A stretch of 64,000 nt of DNA. It comes from Haloparvum alkalitolerans. GTDB taxonomy: Archaea > Halobacteriota > Halobacteria > Halobacteriales > Haloferacaceae. The stretch spans positions 33,866 through 97,865 of the forward strand of contig NZ_JBNLIA010000016.1 in the NCBI RefSeq assembly GCF_050122995.1, read 5' to 3'. The position numbers were made by a program, and so were the translations under genes. How positions within the stretch are numbered: the stretch's first letter is position 1; every line of letters starts with the position of its first letter. The notes beneath the pieces were generated by a model, which did no database searches, was not told the origin of the DNA, and worked only from the letters and a program-made list of their open reading frames with translations. This document shows, piece by piece, positions 34,127 to 43,320 of this stretch.

Positions 34127-34663
34127 TTAGTTCCCGAACAGGATCGCTGCGTTCAGCACGGTCGCGAAGCAGACCCACGCGAGGTAGGGGACCAGCAGGG
34201 CGGCGGCCCGGCGGTCGACGCGGGCGAAGGCCGCGACCGTGGCGCCGACGAGTCCGATCAGGAGGACCAGCACCGCGAGCCCGAGGTCGAGGCGCCGCAG
34301 CCCCCAAAAGACCGGCGACCACGCGACGTTGACGGCCAGTTGGACCGCGAACAGCCCCAGCGCGAGGCGGGCGTCGCGGTCGGTCGGGAGAAGTCCGCCG
34401 CCCCCACCGATCCCGGCCGCGCTCGCGTCCCGCGATCGCCCCTCGCGGTAGACGAGGTAGGCGCCGATCCCGAGCAGCGCGTACAGTATCGGCCAGACGA
34501 CGCCGAAGGCCCAGTTCGGCGGGTAGAAGACCGGGAGGTCGAGCGCGCGGAACCAGGCGGCGTCGGGCGTCGTGAAGGGAACGCCGAGCGCACCGAGGAC
34601 GTTACAGGCGACCGCGGCGCCGGCGGCGGCGAGCGTGTCGCGGCGGGTCCAGTCGGGGGCCAT
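34127..34663 (-). CDS. tspO: TspO/MBR family membrane protein
   Basis: A 178-residue protein with five membrane helices. The family motifs are FYPPNWAFGVVWPILYALLG, VNVAWSPVFWGLRRLDLGL and PYLAWVCFATVLNAAI. TspO proteins bind tetrapyrroles and modulate their level or oxidative stress responses. The next gene, on the other strand, is a protoporphyrinogen oxidase-like amine oxidase. A loop insert (GGGGGLLPTD) lies between helices. The start MAPDWTRRD is preferred over the longer frame. Confidence 0.87.
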   Translation of the reverse strand: MAPDWTRRDTLAAAGAAVACNVLGALGVPFTTPDAAWFRALDLPVFYPPNWAFGVVWPILYALLGIGAYLVYREGRSRDASAAGIGGGGGLLPTDRDARLALGLFAVQLAVNVAWSPVFWGLRRLDLGLAVLVLLIGLVGATVAAFARVDRRAAALLVPYLAWVCFATVLNAAILFGN

Positions 34664-34744
34664 GGCCGGGATACGGGAGCCGTCCCCATAACCGATCCCT
34701 CGGGTTCCACAACGCACTTACGCCGGTCACGCGGAGTGAGGGAC

Positions 34745-36190
34745 ATGTACGCAGTCGTCGGCGGCGGGATCGCCGGCCTCGCGGCCGCCTACCGGCTCCA
34801 GGAACGCGGCCACGAGGTGCAGGTGTTCGAGGCGTCCGACGAGGTGGGCGGGCTCGCGGCGCTCCACGAGACCGCCGGACAGCCGATCGAGAAGTACTAT
34901 CACCACCTCTCGAAGTCAGAGGAGACCATCGTCGAGCTGGCTGAGAAGCTGGGGGTCGGCGACCGGGTCGAGTGGCGGATCGGCGAGAACGCCTACTACG
35001 TCGACGGCGTGGTCCACCCGCTGGACAAGCCGTGGGAGATCCTCGCGTACCCGCACATGAGCCTCTACGACAAGTTCCGGCTGGCGCTCCTGACGCAGGA
35101 GGTCGACGTGCGCGGCGGGATCCCGTCGTTCGACACCTACGACGACCTCACCGACTTCGAGGACGTGCCGGTCGACGAGTTCCTGATCGAGCACACGACT
35201 CGCGGCGTCTACGACCACTTCTTCGAGCCCCTGCTCGACGCCAAGTTCGGCGACAGAAAGGGGGACGTCTCCGCGGCGTGGCTGCTCGGGCGGATCAAGT
35301 TCCGCGGCGAGCGCGACCTCCTGCGCGGCGAGGTGCTCGGCTACCTCGACGGCTCCTTCGGCGTCCTGCTCGACGCGCTGGTCGACGCGGTCGGCCGCGA
35401 GAACGTCACCACTGGCGCCCGCGTGACGAACGTCGGCTTCGCGGACCCGCGCGTCGCGGGCGCCGGGGGCGCGACGGTCGCGGGCGGCGACTCCGCGGAG
35501 AGTGCCGACCCCGCGCCCGACGCCGACCTCCGCGGCCCGGTCGAGACCGTCACGGTGGAGACGGCCGACGGCGAGGCGGTCAGGGAGGTCGACGGCGTCG
35601 TCGTCGCGGCGATGCCGAACGTCCTCGAAGCGCTCACCGGCTACGCCTGCGACATCGACTTCCAGGGGGCGGTCTGTGCGACGGTGACGCTCGAGGAACC
35701 CCTGACGGACACCTACTGGCTCAACGTCGCGGACGAGGCGCCCTTCGGCGCGCTGATCGAGCACACGAACTTCGTCCCGCCGGAGCGGTACGGCGGCGAC
35801 CACCTGCTGTACGTCGCGAGCTACGTCCAGTCACGCGAGGAGCGGAACTGGCGGGACGACGACGCGGCGCTCGAGGAGCGCTGGCTCGACGGCATCGCCG
35901 ACCTGTTCCCCGACTTCGACCCCGACGAGGACGTGCGGGAGTTCCGCGTCGCGCGCAACCCCCGAGCCGCCCCGGTGTACGAGCGCGGCTACCTGGAGAA
36001 GGTGATCCCCTACGACCTCGCGGACGCGGTCGCGCCCGGCGTCTACTACGCGGGGATGGCGAGTCGGGCGCAGTACCCCGAGCGCTCGCTCAACGGCGGC
36101 ATCCTCGCGGGGTTCGAGGCGGCCGACCGCGCCGCGGAGGGGGCCGAGGCGCCGATCGATCCGGCCGTCGAGGCCGACGCGGGGGAGTAG
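34745..36190 (+). CDS. Protoporphyrinogen oxidase/amine oxidase-like flavoprotein
   Basis: A 481-residue FAD protein of the NAD(P)-binding amine-oxidase superfamily. The dinucleotide motif is VVGGGIAGLAAAYRLQERGHEVQVFE at the start; GMASRAQYPERSLNGGILAGFEAA at the end closes the FAD site. KYYHHLSKSEETI near residue 57 is typical of the subgroup related to UDP-galactopyranose mutases and protoporphyrinogen oxidases. A low-complexity insert lies near residue 245. The substrate is not certain; neighbouring TspO hints at tetrapyrroles. A small gene follows without a gap. Confidence 0.72.
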   Translation: MYAVVGGGIAGLAAAYRLQERGHEVQVFEASDEVGGLAALHETAGQPIEKYYHHLSKSEETIVELAEKLGVGDRVEWRIGENAYYVDGVVHPLDKPWEILAYPHMSLYDKFRLALLTQEVDVRGGIPSFDTYDDLTDFEDVPVDEFLIEHTTRGVYDHFFEPLLDAKFGDRKGDVSAAWLLGRIKFRGERDLLRGEVLGYLDGSFGVLLDALVDAVGRENVTTGARVTNVGFADPRVAGAGGATVAGGDSAESADPAPDADLRGPVETVTVETADGEAVREVDGVVVAAMPNVLEALTGYACDIDFQGAVCATVTLEEPLTDTYWLNVADEAPFGALIEHTNFVPPERYGGDHLLYVASYVQSREERNWRDDDAALEERWLDGIADLFPDFDPDEDVREFRVARNPRAAPVYERGYLEKVIPYDLADAVAPGVYYAGMASRAQYPERSLNGGILAGFEAADRAAEGAEAPIDPAVEADAGE

Positions 36191-36550
36191 ATGTACCTCT
36201 CGCACGCCGTCCGGAGCATCAGGCGCGACCCGCAACCGGACGAGGAAGTCGGCCTCGTGGTGGAGGTCGACCCGGACGCGGTCGGGAGCGACGCCGCCGA
36301 AGGTGCCTCGACCGCGAACGCGTCGACCGACGACGCGGCCGGGCCGGAGCCGCTCCGGGAGGCCGTCGCGGCGGTCGAGGGCGCGGTCGTCCGCGATCTC
36401 GGGTTCGACGCGTGGCTCGTCAGCGTGCCGGAGACGGGGGTCGACGCGCTGTGTGAAGTCGACGCCGTCGTTCGGATCGAGACCGACGCGACCATCACCC
36501 TCGACCCCGAGCGTCCCGCAGAGACCGAAGGCGACGGTCAGGGCATGTAG
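36191..36550 (+). CDS. Small unknown protein following the flavoprotein
   Basis: A 119-residue acidic protein whose ATG directly follows the flavoprotein stop (TAGATG), implying coupled translation. The first part is MYLSHAVRSIRRDP; a disordered acidic Ala/Asp stretch sits in the middle. The latter half (REAVAAVEGAVVRDLGF, VDALCEVDAVVRIETD) predicts a small ferredoxin-like alpha-beta fold. I do not recognise the family. Its 3' end overlaps the convergent DUF5812-like gene by 13 bp. Confidence 0.55.
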   Translation: MYLSHAVRSIRRDPQPDEEVGLVVEVDPDAVGSDAAEGASTANASTDDAAGPEPLREAVAAVEGAVVRDLGFDAWLVSVPETGVDALCEVDAVVRIETDATITLDPERPAETEGDGQGM

Positions 36551-37017
36551 CGGACGCTCACCACGCCGGGCTCCGAGCGCACCTCGACCCGGTTCACGCC
36601 GAGCCGGGCGGCCCGGGAGAGCGTCCCCTCGCGGTCCTCGACCACGTCCGCGACCGCCTCCTCGGTGCCCTCCTCGGGGACGGTGAGTACGTGGATCTCC
36701 CCCTCGCCGGCGCGGGGTTCCGTGGTCAGTTCGCCCACCGCCTGGTCGGCGGCGATCGACCGCTCCTGGGTCGTCGGCGGCTCGCGGCTCTCCTCGATGG
36801 CGACCGTGCGGCGCGACTCCACCTCGACGAGCCGGTAGGTCACCTCCAGCGGCGGGTCCGGGGCGACCCGCCCCTCGACCACGTCGTCCTCGTCGAGACC
36901 GGGGTTGTCGCTCAGCGTGTGTACCTGCCCGTCGTGGACGTCCTTCAGGACGGCGTCGTCGTCGTCCGCGTGCGTGACGAGGAAAACGCTCTCCTTGGCG
37001 GTGTCGTCGTCGGTCAT
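36538..37017 (-). CDS. Conserved haloarchaeal protein (DUF5812-like)
   Basis: A 159-residue acidic protein. VFLVTHADDDDAVLKDVHDGQVHTL followed by LDEDDVVEGRVAPDPPLEVTY looks like a small beta-barrel (OB or TRAM-like). The second half contains GEGEIHVLTVPEEGTEEAVADVV. I recall this as DUF5812, found only in haloarchaea. The function is unknown. It overlaps the convergent gene at 36191-36550. Confidence 0.65.
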   Translation of the reverse strand: MTDDDTAKESVFLVTHADDDDAVLKDVHDGQVHTLSDNPGLDEDDVVEGRVAPDPPLEVTYRLVEVESRRTVAIEESREPPTTQERSIAADQAVGELTTEPRAGEGEIHVLTVPEEGTEEAVADVVEDREGTLSRAARLGVNRVEVRSEPGVVSVRYMP

Positions 37018-37126
37018 TGCCCGTCAGTAGCCGGCCGACACTTTTCGGGGTTTCGGGCCGGAACGGCGCAGCCGCGGCTCGCGGGCGGGCGAGGATCGCG
37101 GGAGAACCACCGTCGGGAACCGGCCG

Positions 37127-37729
37127 CTACAGCGCCTCGACGGCGCCGCCGTCGTCGCGCTCGCGGAAGACCTGCCCCTCGATGAGCGTGACCATCACGT
37201 CGTCGTCCTCCCACGCGTCCGCCGCGAGGCCGGCCTTGCGGCAGGCGCGGGCGAGGAACTGCTCGGCGCTCCAGCCGTGCTCGACCGGGAGCGTCGGGTA
37301 GAGCCACGACTGGTCCCCGCCGGCGTCGATCGCGACGCCGTGGGTGCCGACCTCGAGGTCGGCGAGGGGGTCGTCGGTGAGGACGGTGTTGGAGACGATA
37401 CAGACGGAGACGTTGAGGCTGTCGAGCTCCTTCGGCCCGACCTCGGAGCCGCAGGAGTCGTCGGACGCGGCCGAGATGGCGGCGTCGACGATGGCGTGAC
37501 CGAGCTGGTCGGAGCCGCGATAGGCGCCGGCGCACCCGCGGAGCTGACCGCGACCCCGCGTCGACTGGAGGCGCACGAAGGCCCCGGTCCGGTTGTAGAA
37601 GGCGTCCCGCATACAGCCGGGCTGTTCGCGCTGCCCCTGCCGGACGAACGCCTCGACCGATTCGCGGGCGAGTTCGACCGCACGAGCGCCGTCCTCGTAG
37701 GAAACCTCGACGGTCTGCGCCTCGGACAT
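37127..37729 (-). CDS. AMMECR1/TIGR00296 family protein
   Basis: A 200-residue homologue of human AMMECR1. The family core motif appears as QLRGCAGAYRGSDQLGHAI. The fold has a large and a small domain; conserved stretches are SLNVSVCIVSN, HGVAIDAGGDQSWLYPTLPVEHGWS and FLARACRKAGL. Archaeal members have known structures, but the biochemical role is not established. Its promoter lies in the gap shared with the RNase P RNA gene. Confidence 0.88.
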   Translation of the reverse strand: MSEAQTVEVSYEDGARAVELARESVEAFVRQGQREQPGCMRDAFYNRTGAFVRLQSTRGRGQLRGCAGAYRGSDQLGHAIVDAAISAASDDSCGSEVGPKELDSLNVSVCIVSNTVLTDDPLADLEVGTHGVAIDAGGDQSWLYPTLPVEHGWSAEQFLARACRKAGLAADAWEDDDVMVTLIEGQVFRERDDGGAVEAL

Positions 37730-37980
37730 GTACGTTTGGTAGTGGTGTGCTGACTTGAACCCTTCCCTTCCGGCCGGACGATAATGAAGGATCTGGCCGG
37801 CGCGGTCGATGATTCGTCGCCGACACGCTCTCGACGGCGACGTATCGTCGGAAACATCGGGGTCGTCGCGGGGACTGTTCGGGGTCCTCGAGCCTGATCG
37901 GTCCCGGCGGAGGTCTCGGTCGGCCGTGTGTCGGCGCCCGCGTCGCCGGGACCGTGGCGCGCACTCGTCCGACCGAACGG

Positions 37981-37987
37981 CTTATTC
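37981..37987 (+). promoter_or_regulatory. TATA box of the RNase P RNA gene
   Basis: CTTATTC lies about 20-25 bp upstream of the inferred 5' end of rnpB at about 38006, the expected archaeal spacing. The gap 37730-38005 has no gene. Other than this box I see nothing distinctive in it. Confidence 0.45.
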
Positions 37988-38005
37988 GCGCCGGTCCGCT
38001 ACCCC

Positions 38006-38411
38006 GAATCGGGCAGAGGGAGCCCGACTCCCGTGCGTTACGCATGAGGAAAGTCCCCCCACCGACCGGACGGGCGACCGGGCGCAAGCCCGGAGTCGGA
38101 GACGGCTGGCTCTGGAACAGAAACGAGACCCCCCGCCCCGACCGATGAGGTGCGTCGGCCGCGTCGCGGCCGGCGGCGTCCGCGGTCCGCCGCGGACGTG
38201 CGAACCGACCCGCGAGGGAAGGGAGCGAACCCACCGAGGGAACAGGTGACGGTCCCGTCGCCACGCCGCGGAAGCGGCGACGGGCGGGAAGGGATGGAAC
38301 GGCGAATCCTCGCCGGTGCAAGTCCGCGCCGTTTGGTAGTCCGGTCGAGGCGCGGACGCTCAGCCGAATGTCGGGCCGAACAGAAGGGGGCTTACTCCCC
38401 TCAGTCCGTTC
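38006..38411 (+). ncRNA. rnpB: RNase P RNA
   Basis: The catalytic RNA that trims tRNA 5' leaders. The universal conserved region I, GAGGAAAGTCC (from 38046), and region V, ACAGAAGGGGGCTTAC (from about 38380), are both present and pair as P4. The outer helix P1 can be drawn between GAATCGGGC (38006-38014) and GTCCGTTC (38404-38411), allowing one bulge and a G-U pair. GGGAG with CTCCC gives P2. Length, about 406 nt, is in the archaeal type A range. The ends are inferred from pairing. No protein gene fits this stretch. Confidence 0.9.
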
Positions 38412-38644
38412 TCGAGCGCCGAGCGGCGGCGCCGTCGCTCGCCTTCGCGGTCCAGCTCCGCGGAAAAGCGCGGAAGCCCTCACACAGACCCGTACCGTTC
38501 TCGCGCCGGCACCACCCGGCGCCGGACTTCCGCACCGGGGGGATTTGCCGGGTTCCATAAAGGATCGCCGGTGGGCGCAACACTCAGTCGACCGCCGGCC
38601 GCCGCGACTGTAGCTTTTTGAGTCCGCCACTCCTCGGGGGAGAC

Positions 38645-39127
38645 ATGGCCGACGACGAGCCGGCGGACGACGACGCGGTCGACGCCGACGACCTGTTGGA
38701 CCGGACCGGCTTCGACGCGGACGCGAGCGTGCTCACGCGGCGGCAAGCCGAGGTGCTCGCGCTCCGCGAGCGGGGACTCAGACAGATCGACGTCGCCGAC
38801 CGGCTGGGAACCTCCAGGGCGAACGTCTCGAGCGTCGAGGCGAGCGCGCGGGAGAACGTCGAGAAGGCCCGCGAGACCGTGGCGTTCGCGGAGGCGCTCG
38901 CCGCGCCCGTCCGCGTGGAGATCCCGGCCGGAACGGACCTCTACGACGTTCCGAGCCGGGTGTACGACGCCTGCGACGAGGCGGGCGTGAAGGTGGGCCA
39001 CACCGCGCCGGACCTGATGAAGGTCGTCGGCGACGCGGCCGGGGACGCGGTGCAGGGCCGGGAGGTCCGCCAGCGGCTGTTCGTCACCGTCGCCAGCGAC
39101 GGCACCGTGCGCGTCCGGCGGCCGTAG
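38645..39127 (+). CDS. Tfx family DNA-binding protein
   Basis: A 160-residue archaeal transcription regulator. The helix-turn-helix is near residues 32-62: LTRRQAEVLALRERGLRQIDVADRLGTSRANVSSVE. The C-terminal half (VGHTAPDLMKVVGDAAG) is the conserved Tfx ligand or dimer domain. Tfx was first described as a regulator near the methanogen molybdenum formylmethanofuran dehydrogenase operon. The target here is unknown. The frame upstream of MADDEPAD is not needed. It lies beside rnpB. Confidence 0.85.
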   Translation: MADDEPADDDAVDADDLLDRTGFDADASVLTRRQAEVLALRERGLRQIDVADRLGTSRANVSSVEASARENVEKARETVAFAEALAAPVRVEIPAGTDLYDVPSRVYDACDEAGVKVGHTAPDLMKVVGDAAGDAVQGREVRQRLFVTVASDGTVRVRRP

Positions 39128-39225
39128 GGGCGGCCGGACGGAAGCGGTCGGGGCGGCCTGATCGGGCGATCGGTCCCGCCGAGGCGGACAGAAGGCTCAA
39201 GAGCGCACCTGCCCGAACTCGCCCC

Positions 39226-40116
39226 ATGAACGAGCCGGGGATCGACGGCGTCCTGCTGGATCAGAGCGCGCTCCGGGACAGGATCGACGACGGCGTCCCC
39301 GAATGGGTCGAGCGGCACTACGAGACGTTCCGCGCGTCCATGCTCGGGGAGCGGAACGACACCCCGTTCCCCTGTTACTTCGGCATCGAGGCCGAACGCG
39401 AGGGCGACCTGCTGTATACGGTCTGTGACTCGCTGACCGACCCCGCGGCCCTGCTCCGGCTGCGCGACGCCCTGCTGGAGTACCTCGACGCCTACGAGGA
39501 CCACGCCGAGCGCGCGCCGCTGGTGACCTACTTCCGCCCGCCGGCGGACGATTTCTCGGAGGCCGACTACCACGAGGCGCTGTGGCACGTTCTGCAGTTC
39601 CTCCACGTCCACGACCCCGAGCCCTGGCCCGAGGACGTGCCGACCGACCCCGACGACCCCTACTGGGAGTTCTGTTTCGGCGGCGAGCCCCTGTTCCCGA
39701 CCTGTCGAGCGCCCTTCTACGACGAGCGTCGGAGCCGGTACTGCCCGGTCGGACTGGAGATAACCTTCCAGCCGCGGGCGGTCTTCGAGGGCGTCACCGC
39801 CGACACGGAGGCCGGACAACGGGCCCGCGAGGTCATCCAGGGACGGCTGGAGGAGTACGACGGCGTCTGTCCGCACGCGGACCTGGGCGACTACGGCGTG
39901 GCCGGCGACCGCGAGTGGCCCCAGTACCTCTTCCGCGAGGAGGAGGACGAAGCGCCCGACGCCTGCCCGATGACCGTCGACCGCGAGCATCCGAAGGTGG
40001 ACGACTGGCTGTTGGAGCCGGGTGCGTGGCGGCGGTTCGACTCGGGGGACGACGGCACCGCGCCGCGCGACCGCGGCGGCGCGCCCGCGACCGACGGGGG
40101 CGTCCGCGATGTCTGA
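39226..40116 (+). CDS. YqcI/YcgG family protein
   Basis: A 296-residue soluble protein. The family pattern is visible in FPCYFGIEAEREGDLLYTVCD and in the conserved core WEFCFGGEPLFPTCRAPFYDERRSR. Several cysteines (PCY, VCD, FCF, TCR, VCPHAD) might bind a metal or heme, but this is not shown. The family is widespread with no settled function. It overlaps the isochorismatase gene by 8 bp, so the two are co-expressed. Confidence 0.7.
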   Translation: MNEPGIDGVLLDQSALRDRIDDGVPEWVERHYETFRASMLGERNDTPFPCYFGIEAEREGDLLYTVCDSLTDPAALLRLRDALLEYLDAYEDHAERAPLVTYFRPPADDFSEADYHEALWHVLQFLHVHDPEPWPEDVPTDPDDPYWEFCFGGEPLFPTCRAPFYDERRSRYCPVGLEITFQPRAVFEGVTADTEAGQRAREVIQGRLEEYDGVCPHADLGDYGVAGDREWPQYLFREEEDEAPDACPMTVDREHPKVDDWLLEPGAWRRFDSGDDGTAPRDRGGAPATDGGVRDV

Positions 40117-40684
40117 GGACGGCGAGCGGCGTCCGCTGGATCGAAAGCTCGACGACGCCGTACTCCTGCTGATCGATTTCCAGCGCGGATTCGACGGGCC
40201 GGCGTACGGCGAGCGCAACAACCGCGACGCGGAGGCGGTCGCGGCCGACCTGCTCGGGCGCTGGCGCGAGGCGGGGCGGCCGGTCGCGCACGTCAGACAC
40301 GCTTCCACCGAGTCGGGCTCCCCGCTCCGCCCCGAGTCGCCGGGCTTCGCGTGGAAGCCGGGACTGGAACCGCTCGACGGCGAGGCGGTCTTCGAGAAGT
40401 CCGTCAACGGCGCGTTTCTCGACACGGGGCTGGAGGAGTGGCTCCGCGAGCGCGGCGCCGAGACGCTCGTCGTCTGCGGGCTGACGACGGACCACTGCGT
40501 CTCCACCACGGTCCGGATGGCCGAGAACCGCGGCTACGAGGTGTTGCTCGTCCGGGACGCGACCGCGGCCCACGAGCGCGAACTCGACGGGGAGCGCATC
40601 GATCCGGAGACGATCCACTGGACCGCGCTCGCGCACCTCAGCGGGGAGTTCGCGGAGATAGTCGAGGCCGCGGACCTGCAGTAA
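40109..40684 (+). CDS. Isochorismatase-family cysteine hydrolase
   Basis: A 191-residue hydrolase with the catalytic triad visible: Asp in LLIDFQRGF, Lys in VFEKSVNGAF, and nucleophile Cys in GLTTDHCVSTTVRMA. Such enzymes hydrolyse amides (for example nicotinamide, N-carbamoyl compounds) or the isochorismate ether. DATAAHERE is the usual end of the fold. The start MSEDGERRPLD lies inside the 3' end of the preceding gene (8-bp overlap). The substrate is not known. Confidence 0.85.
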   Translation: MSEDGERRPLDRKLDDAVLLLIDFQRGFDGPAYGERNNRDAEAVAADLLGRWREAGRPVAHVRHASTESGSPLRPESPGFAWKPGLEPLDGEAVFEKSVNGAFLDTGLEEWLRERGAETLVVCGLTTDHCVSTTVRMAENRGYEVLLVRDATAAHERELDGERIDPETIHWTALAHLSGEFAEIVEAADLQ

Positions 40685-40723
40685 GTCGGGGCGTGAAGGA
40701 CCGACTGCGTGGCTGCGAGACGA

Positions 40724-41254
40724 CTACGCGTAGGGGTCCTCGGCGTCGAGATCGCGCTCGTCGCGGTACTGGTCGACGAACGCGCTCACGTCGAACTCGT
40801 GCATCATCCCCTCGAACTCGCGGAGCGCGCCCTCGTCCTCGCCGTGGCTGACGGCGTGTTCCATCAGCTCGATCACGAGTTCGACGACGACCTCGTGGAG
40901 CCGGCGGGCGTCGAAGTCGGCCACCCACACGAGCGCGTAGCCCACGTCCGCGTCCTCTGAGGCGTCCTCCGCGACGACCGCCTCGGGGAACTCCTCCATC
41001 ACGATGCCCATGAGGTGCGGGGTGCCGAACTCCCGCATCTCCTCGCTGGTCGTGTCGATGGCCTCCCGCAGCACCTCGACCAGGAAGTCGGGGAGGAAGC
41101 GCTCCGGGGGATGGACGTCCATCACGACCGCGTGCGCGTCGCCGCAGTCACACTGGTACTCGCGCATCCCGAGGTCGAGGTCGCCGAAGCGGACCGTCTC
41201 GCCGCAGGGAAGCTCGATGACGCTCCCCTCGCCGGGGACGCGTGGGTCGGACAT
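40724..41254 (-). CDS. Conserved haloarchaeal protein (DUF5815-like)
   Basis: A 176-residue acidic protein that I recall as DUF5815. The N-terminus has a beta unit with a Cys motif (LGMREYQCDCGDAHAVVMDVHPP). Then come helices with TPHLMGIVMEEFPEAVV and a conserved LHEVVVELVIELMEHAVSH. The CDC plus an upstream Cys (ELPCGE) may bind metal. It is a single gene, convergent with the isochorismatase gene. The function is unknown. Confidence 0.65.
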   Translation of the reverse strand: MSDPRVPGEGSVIELPCGETVRFGDLDLGMREYQCDCGDAHAVVMDVHPPERFLPDFLVEVLREAIDTTSEEMREFGTPHLMGIVMEEFPEAVVAEDASEDADVGYALVWVADFDARRLHEVVVELVIELMEHAVSHGEDEGALREFEGMMHEFDVSAFVDQYRDERDLDAEDPYA

Positions 41255-41333
41255 ACCCGCCGTTGGCCGCCGTCGCGGGTAAAAGGCGCGGATGCGGGTC
41301 GAAGGGACGGAGAGGAGGGGACGTGCGACCGCG

Positions 41334-41591
41334 CTACTCGAAGTCCTCGTAGCCGCCGTTCTCCTCGTCCGCTTCGTCGGCGTCCTCCTCTTCCTCGTCC
41401 GCCTCGTCGGCGTCAGCGGCCTCCGAACCGCGCTCACCGCCGTGCGTCTCGACTTCGGCCTCGATCTCGATCTCGACGCCGCTCGCCTCGTAGCTCGCCT
41501 CGATCAACTCGGCGTCCTCGCGCTCGACCTCCAGTTCGTCGGCGTCCACTTCCACCTCTACCTCCAAGTCGACGGTCACGTCCTCGGACAT
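41334..41591 (-). CDS. Very acidic small protein
   Basis: An 85-residue protein dominated by Glu and Asp. The first half has an alternating pattern (VTVDLEVEVEVDADELEVE) that suggests a beta-hairpin. The second half is a disordered acidic tail (EADEEEEDADEADEENGG). Nothing more can be said about its role. It could be a real haloarchaeal surface-charge or chaperone-like protein, or a poorly conserved frame. The start codon follows short GC-repeat DNA at 41592-41736. Confidence 0.45.
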   Translation of the reverse strand: MSEDVTVDLEVEVEVDADELEVEREDAELIEASYEASGVEIEIEAEVETHGGERGSEAADADEADEEEEDADEADEENGGYEDFE

Positions 41592-41736
41592 GGCGGTCGA
41601 CGGTTCGGCCGCGAACAGGAAAGGTGCTCCGGCGGTGCCGCCGGCTCCTGCGCCGCGGCGGTCGCGGCGGTCGCAGCGTGAGACCGCGGCCGAGTCGCGA
41701 CGGTCGCGGCGCGACGATTGCGGCCGAGTCGCGGCG

Positions 41737-42429
41737 TCAGACCGCGGCCGAGGCGGTGCCGCTTCCGCCGAGCGTGACGCGGTCGCTCACGCTGGCGAAG
41801 GCGGTGCCGAACATCCGGAAGATCGCGACCTGCCCGTAGAACTGCAGGAACGGGAGGAGCACGATCCCGACGACCGTGACCGCGAGCACCAGGGTGGCGA
41901 TCCAGAGGACGAACGTGACGACGATCGGCAACAGCACCGCCACGAGGTACTCCGTGCTGAAAAGCACCGGCCGGAGGATCGACACGTCGAACGCCGCGCC
42001 CGCCGAACCGCGGGCGGCGTAGGCGGTCAGCGCCGCCGGCACGGCGTAGTAGACCAGGAACAGCACCGGCAGGAACGCCAGCGCGGCGATCGCGCCGAGG
42101 CTGCCGACCAGCGCGCCGGCGTCGCCACCGATCGCGCCGCCGGCGCCGAGCACGACGAAGACGAACACGAAGTAGACGAGGAGCGGGACGATCGTGTACG
42201 CGAGCGCGATGGCCGTCGCGACGATCCCCTTCACGAGCAGGTCGCCCCACGCCTCGAACTCGGGCGGGTCCTCGGCGCCCGCGACGGTCGTCTCCAGCAC
42301 CTGTACCAGATACCCCATCAGCGCGAACGCCGGGATCAGCAGGAACGAGAGGAAGCCCAGCACGCCGCCGATGATCACGCGTCCGATCCAGTCGCCCCGA
42401 ACGGGGTACGAGAGTCCGTCTTCGAGCAT
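41737..42429 (-). CDS. DUF4013 domain membrane protein
   Basis: A 230-residue membrane protein with about five to six helices. The N-terminus MLEDGLSYPVRGDWIGRVIIGGVLGFLSFL is characteristic of haloarchaeal DUF4013 proteins. The C-terminal part has QFYGQVAIFRMFGTAF. The function is unknown. The reading frame extends far upstream on the minus strand, but MLEDGL gives the family-typical start. It is divergent from the cyclo-ligase-like gene. Confidence 0.8.
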   Translation of the reverse strand: MLEDGLSYPVRGDWIGRVIIGGVLGFLSFLLIPAFALMGYLVQVLETTVAGAEDPPEFEAWGDLLVKGIVATAIALAYTIVPLLVYFVFVFVVLGAGGAIGGDAGALVGSLGAIAALAFLPVLFLVYYAVPAALTAYAARGSAGAAFDVSILRPVLFSTEYLVAVLLPIVVTFVLWIATLVLAVTVVGIVLLPFLQFYGQVAIFRMFGTAFASVSDRVTLGGSGTASAAV

Positions 42430-42532
42430 GTCGGCCGAACATCCCACACTCAATACATAAACGTTGCGACGGATCGGCGTCGGACGCCGCCGCCGTCGGT
42501 GCGTTCTTGCCTCCCGCGACCCATCGCGGGGC

Positions 42533-43246
42533 ATGGACAAGCAGGCCGTTCGCGAGTCGGTCTGGGACGCGCTGGAGGCAGAGGGGATCGCGCGGTTCCC
42601 CTTCCCGCCGCACGGCCGCATCCCCAACTTCGCGGGCGCGAGTGAGGCGGCGGAGCGACTGGCGGCGACCGAGGAGTGGGCCGCCGCGGCGACGCTGAAG
42701 TGCAACCCCGACGCGCCGCAGCTGCCGGTTCGGCGGGCCGCGCTGCGGGCGGGGAAGACCGTCTACGCGGCACAGCCCCGACTCCGGGACCCGGAGCCGT
42801 TCCTGGAGCTCGACCCCGACGCGGTGCCGGACGTGGACGACGCGACCACCGTCTCGGGCATCTCCGAACACGGCGTGCCGGTCGGGCCGGAGGACGTCCC
42901 CGACATCGACCTGATCGTCTCCGGCTCCGTCGCGGTCACGCCGGCGGGCGCGCGGGTCGGCAAGGGCGAGGGGTACAGCGACCTCGAGTGGGCGATGCTG
43001 GCCGAGCTCGACGCCGTCGGCCCCGAGACGACCGTCGCGACCACGGTCCACGAGCGACAGGTGCTCGACCCCGCCGACGCGCCCGCGCCGGACGCCCACG
43101 ACGTGCCGATGGACCTGATCTGTACCCCCGAGCGGACGATCCGCACGGGGACGCCCTTCGAACGCCCACGGGGCGTGGACTGGGACGCGCTCGACGACGA
43201 GAAACTGGCGGCGATCCCGGTGCTGGCCGAGCGCGCGCCCGAGTGA
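42533..43246 (+). CDS. 5-formyltetrahydrofolate cyclo-ligase-like protein
   Basis: A 237-residue protein of the 5-FTHF cyclo-ligase/NagB-like fold (MTHFS family, 5-FCL-like branch). The N-terminal helix VRESVWDALEAEGIARFPFPPHGRIPNF, AALRAGKTVYAAQPRL and GARVGKGEGYSDLEWAML are the recognisable family pieces. In bacteria such enzymes repair 5-formyl-THF, a by-product of serine/glycine one-carbon metabolism; here the glycine-cleavage genes are 23 kb away. True activity in archaea is unproven. Confidence 0.75.
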   Translation: MDKQAVRESVWDALEAEGIARFPFPPHGRIPNFAGASEAAERLAATEEWAAAATLKCNPDAPQLPVRRAALRAGKTVYAAQPRLRDPEPFLELDPDAVPDVDDATTVSGISEHGVPVGPEDVPDIDLIVSGSVAVTPAGARVGKGEGYSDLEWAMLAELDAVGPETTVATTVHERQVLDPADAPAPDAHDVPMDLICTPERTIRTGTPFERPRGVDWDALDDEKLAAIPVLAERAPE

Positions 43247-43320
43247 GAGCCGCGACGGGCGCCGCGCGACGCGGACCGCCCGTCCCCGCTTTTTAAGCCG
43301 TCCGCGGGAGAGAGACGGAC

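Noticed and set aside
37730..38642. The 0.9-kb gap considered as a decayed gene
   Set aside because: It is explained by the RNase P RNA, with conserved regions I and V and a P1 helix. The small open frames within it are not coding.
41592..41736. Short GCGGTCGCGGCG-type runs between two genes, considered as another repeat element
   Set aside because: They are short, irregular GC-rich runs without homology to the dispersed element and without a fixed period.
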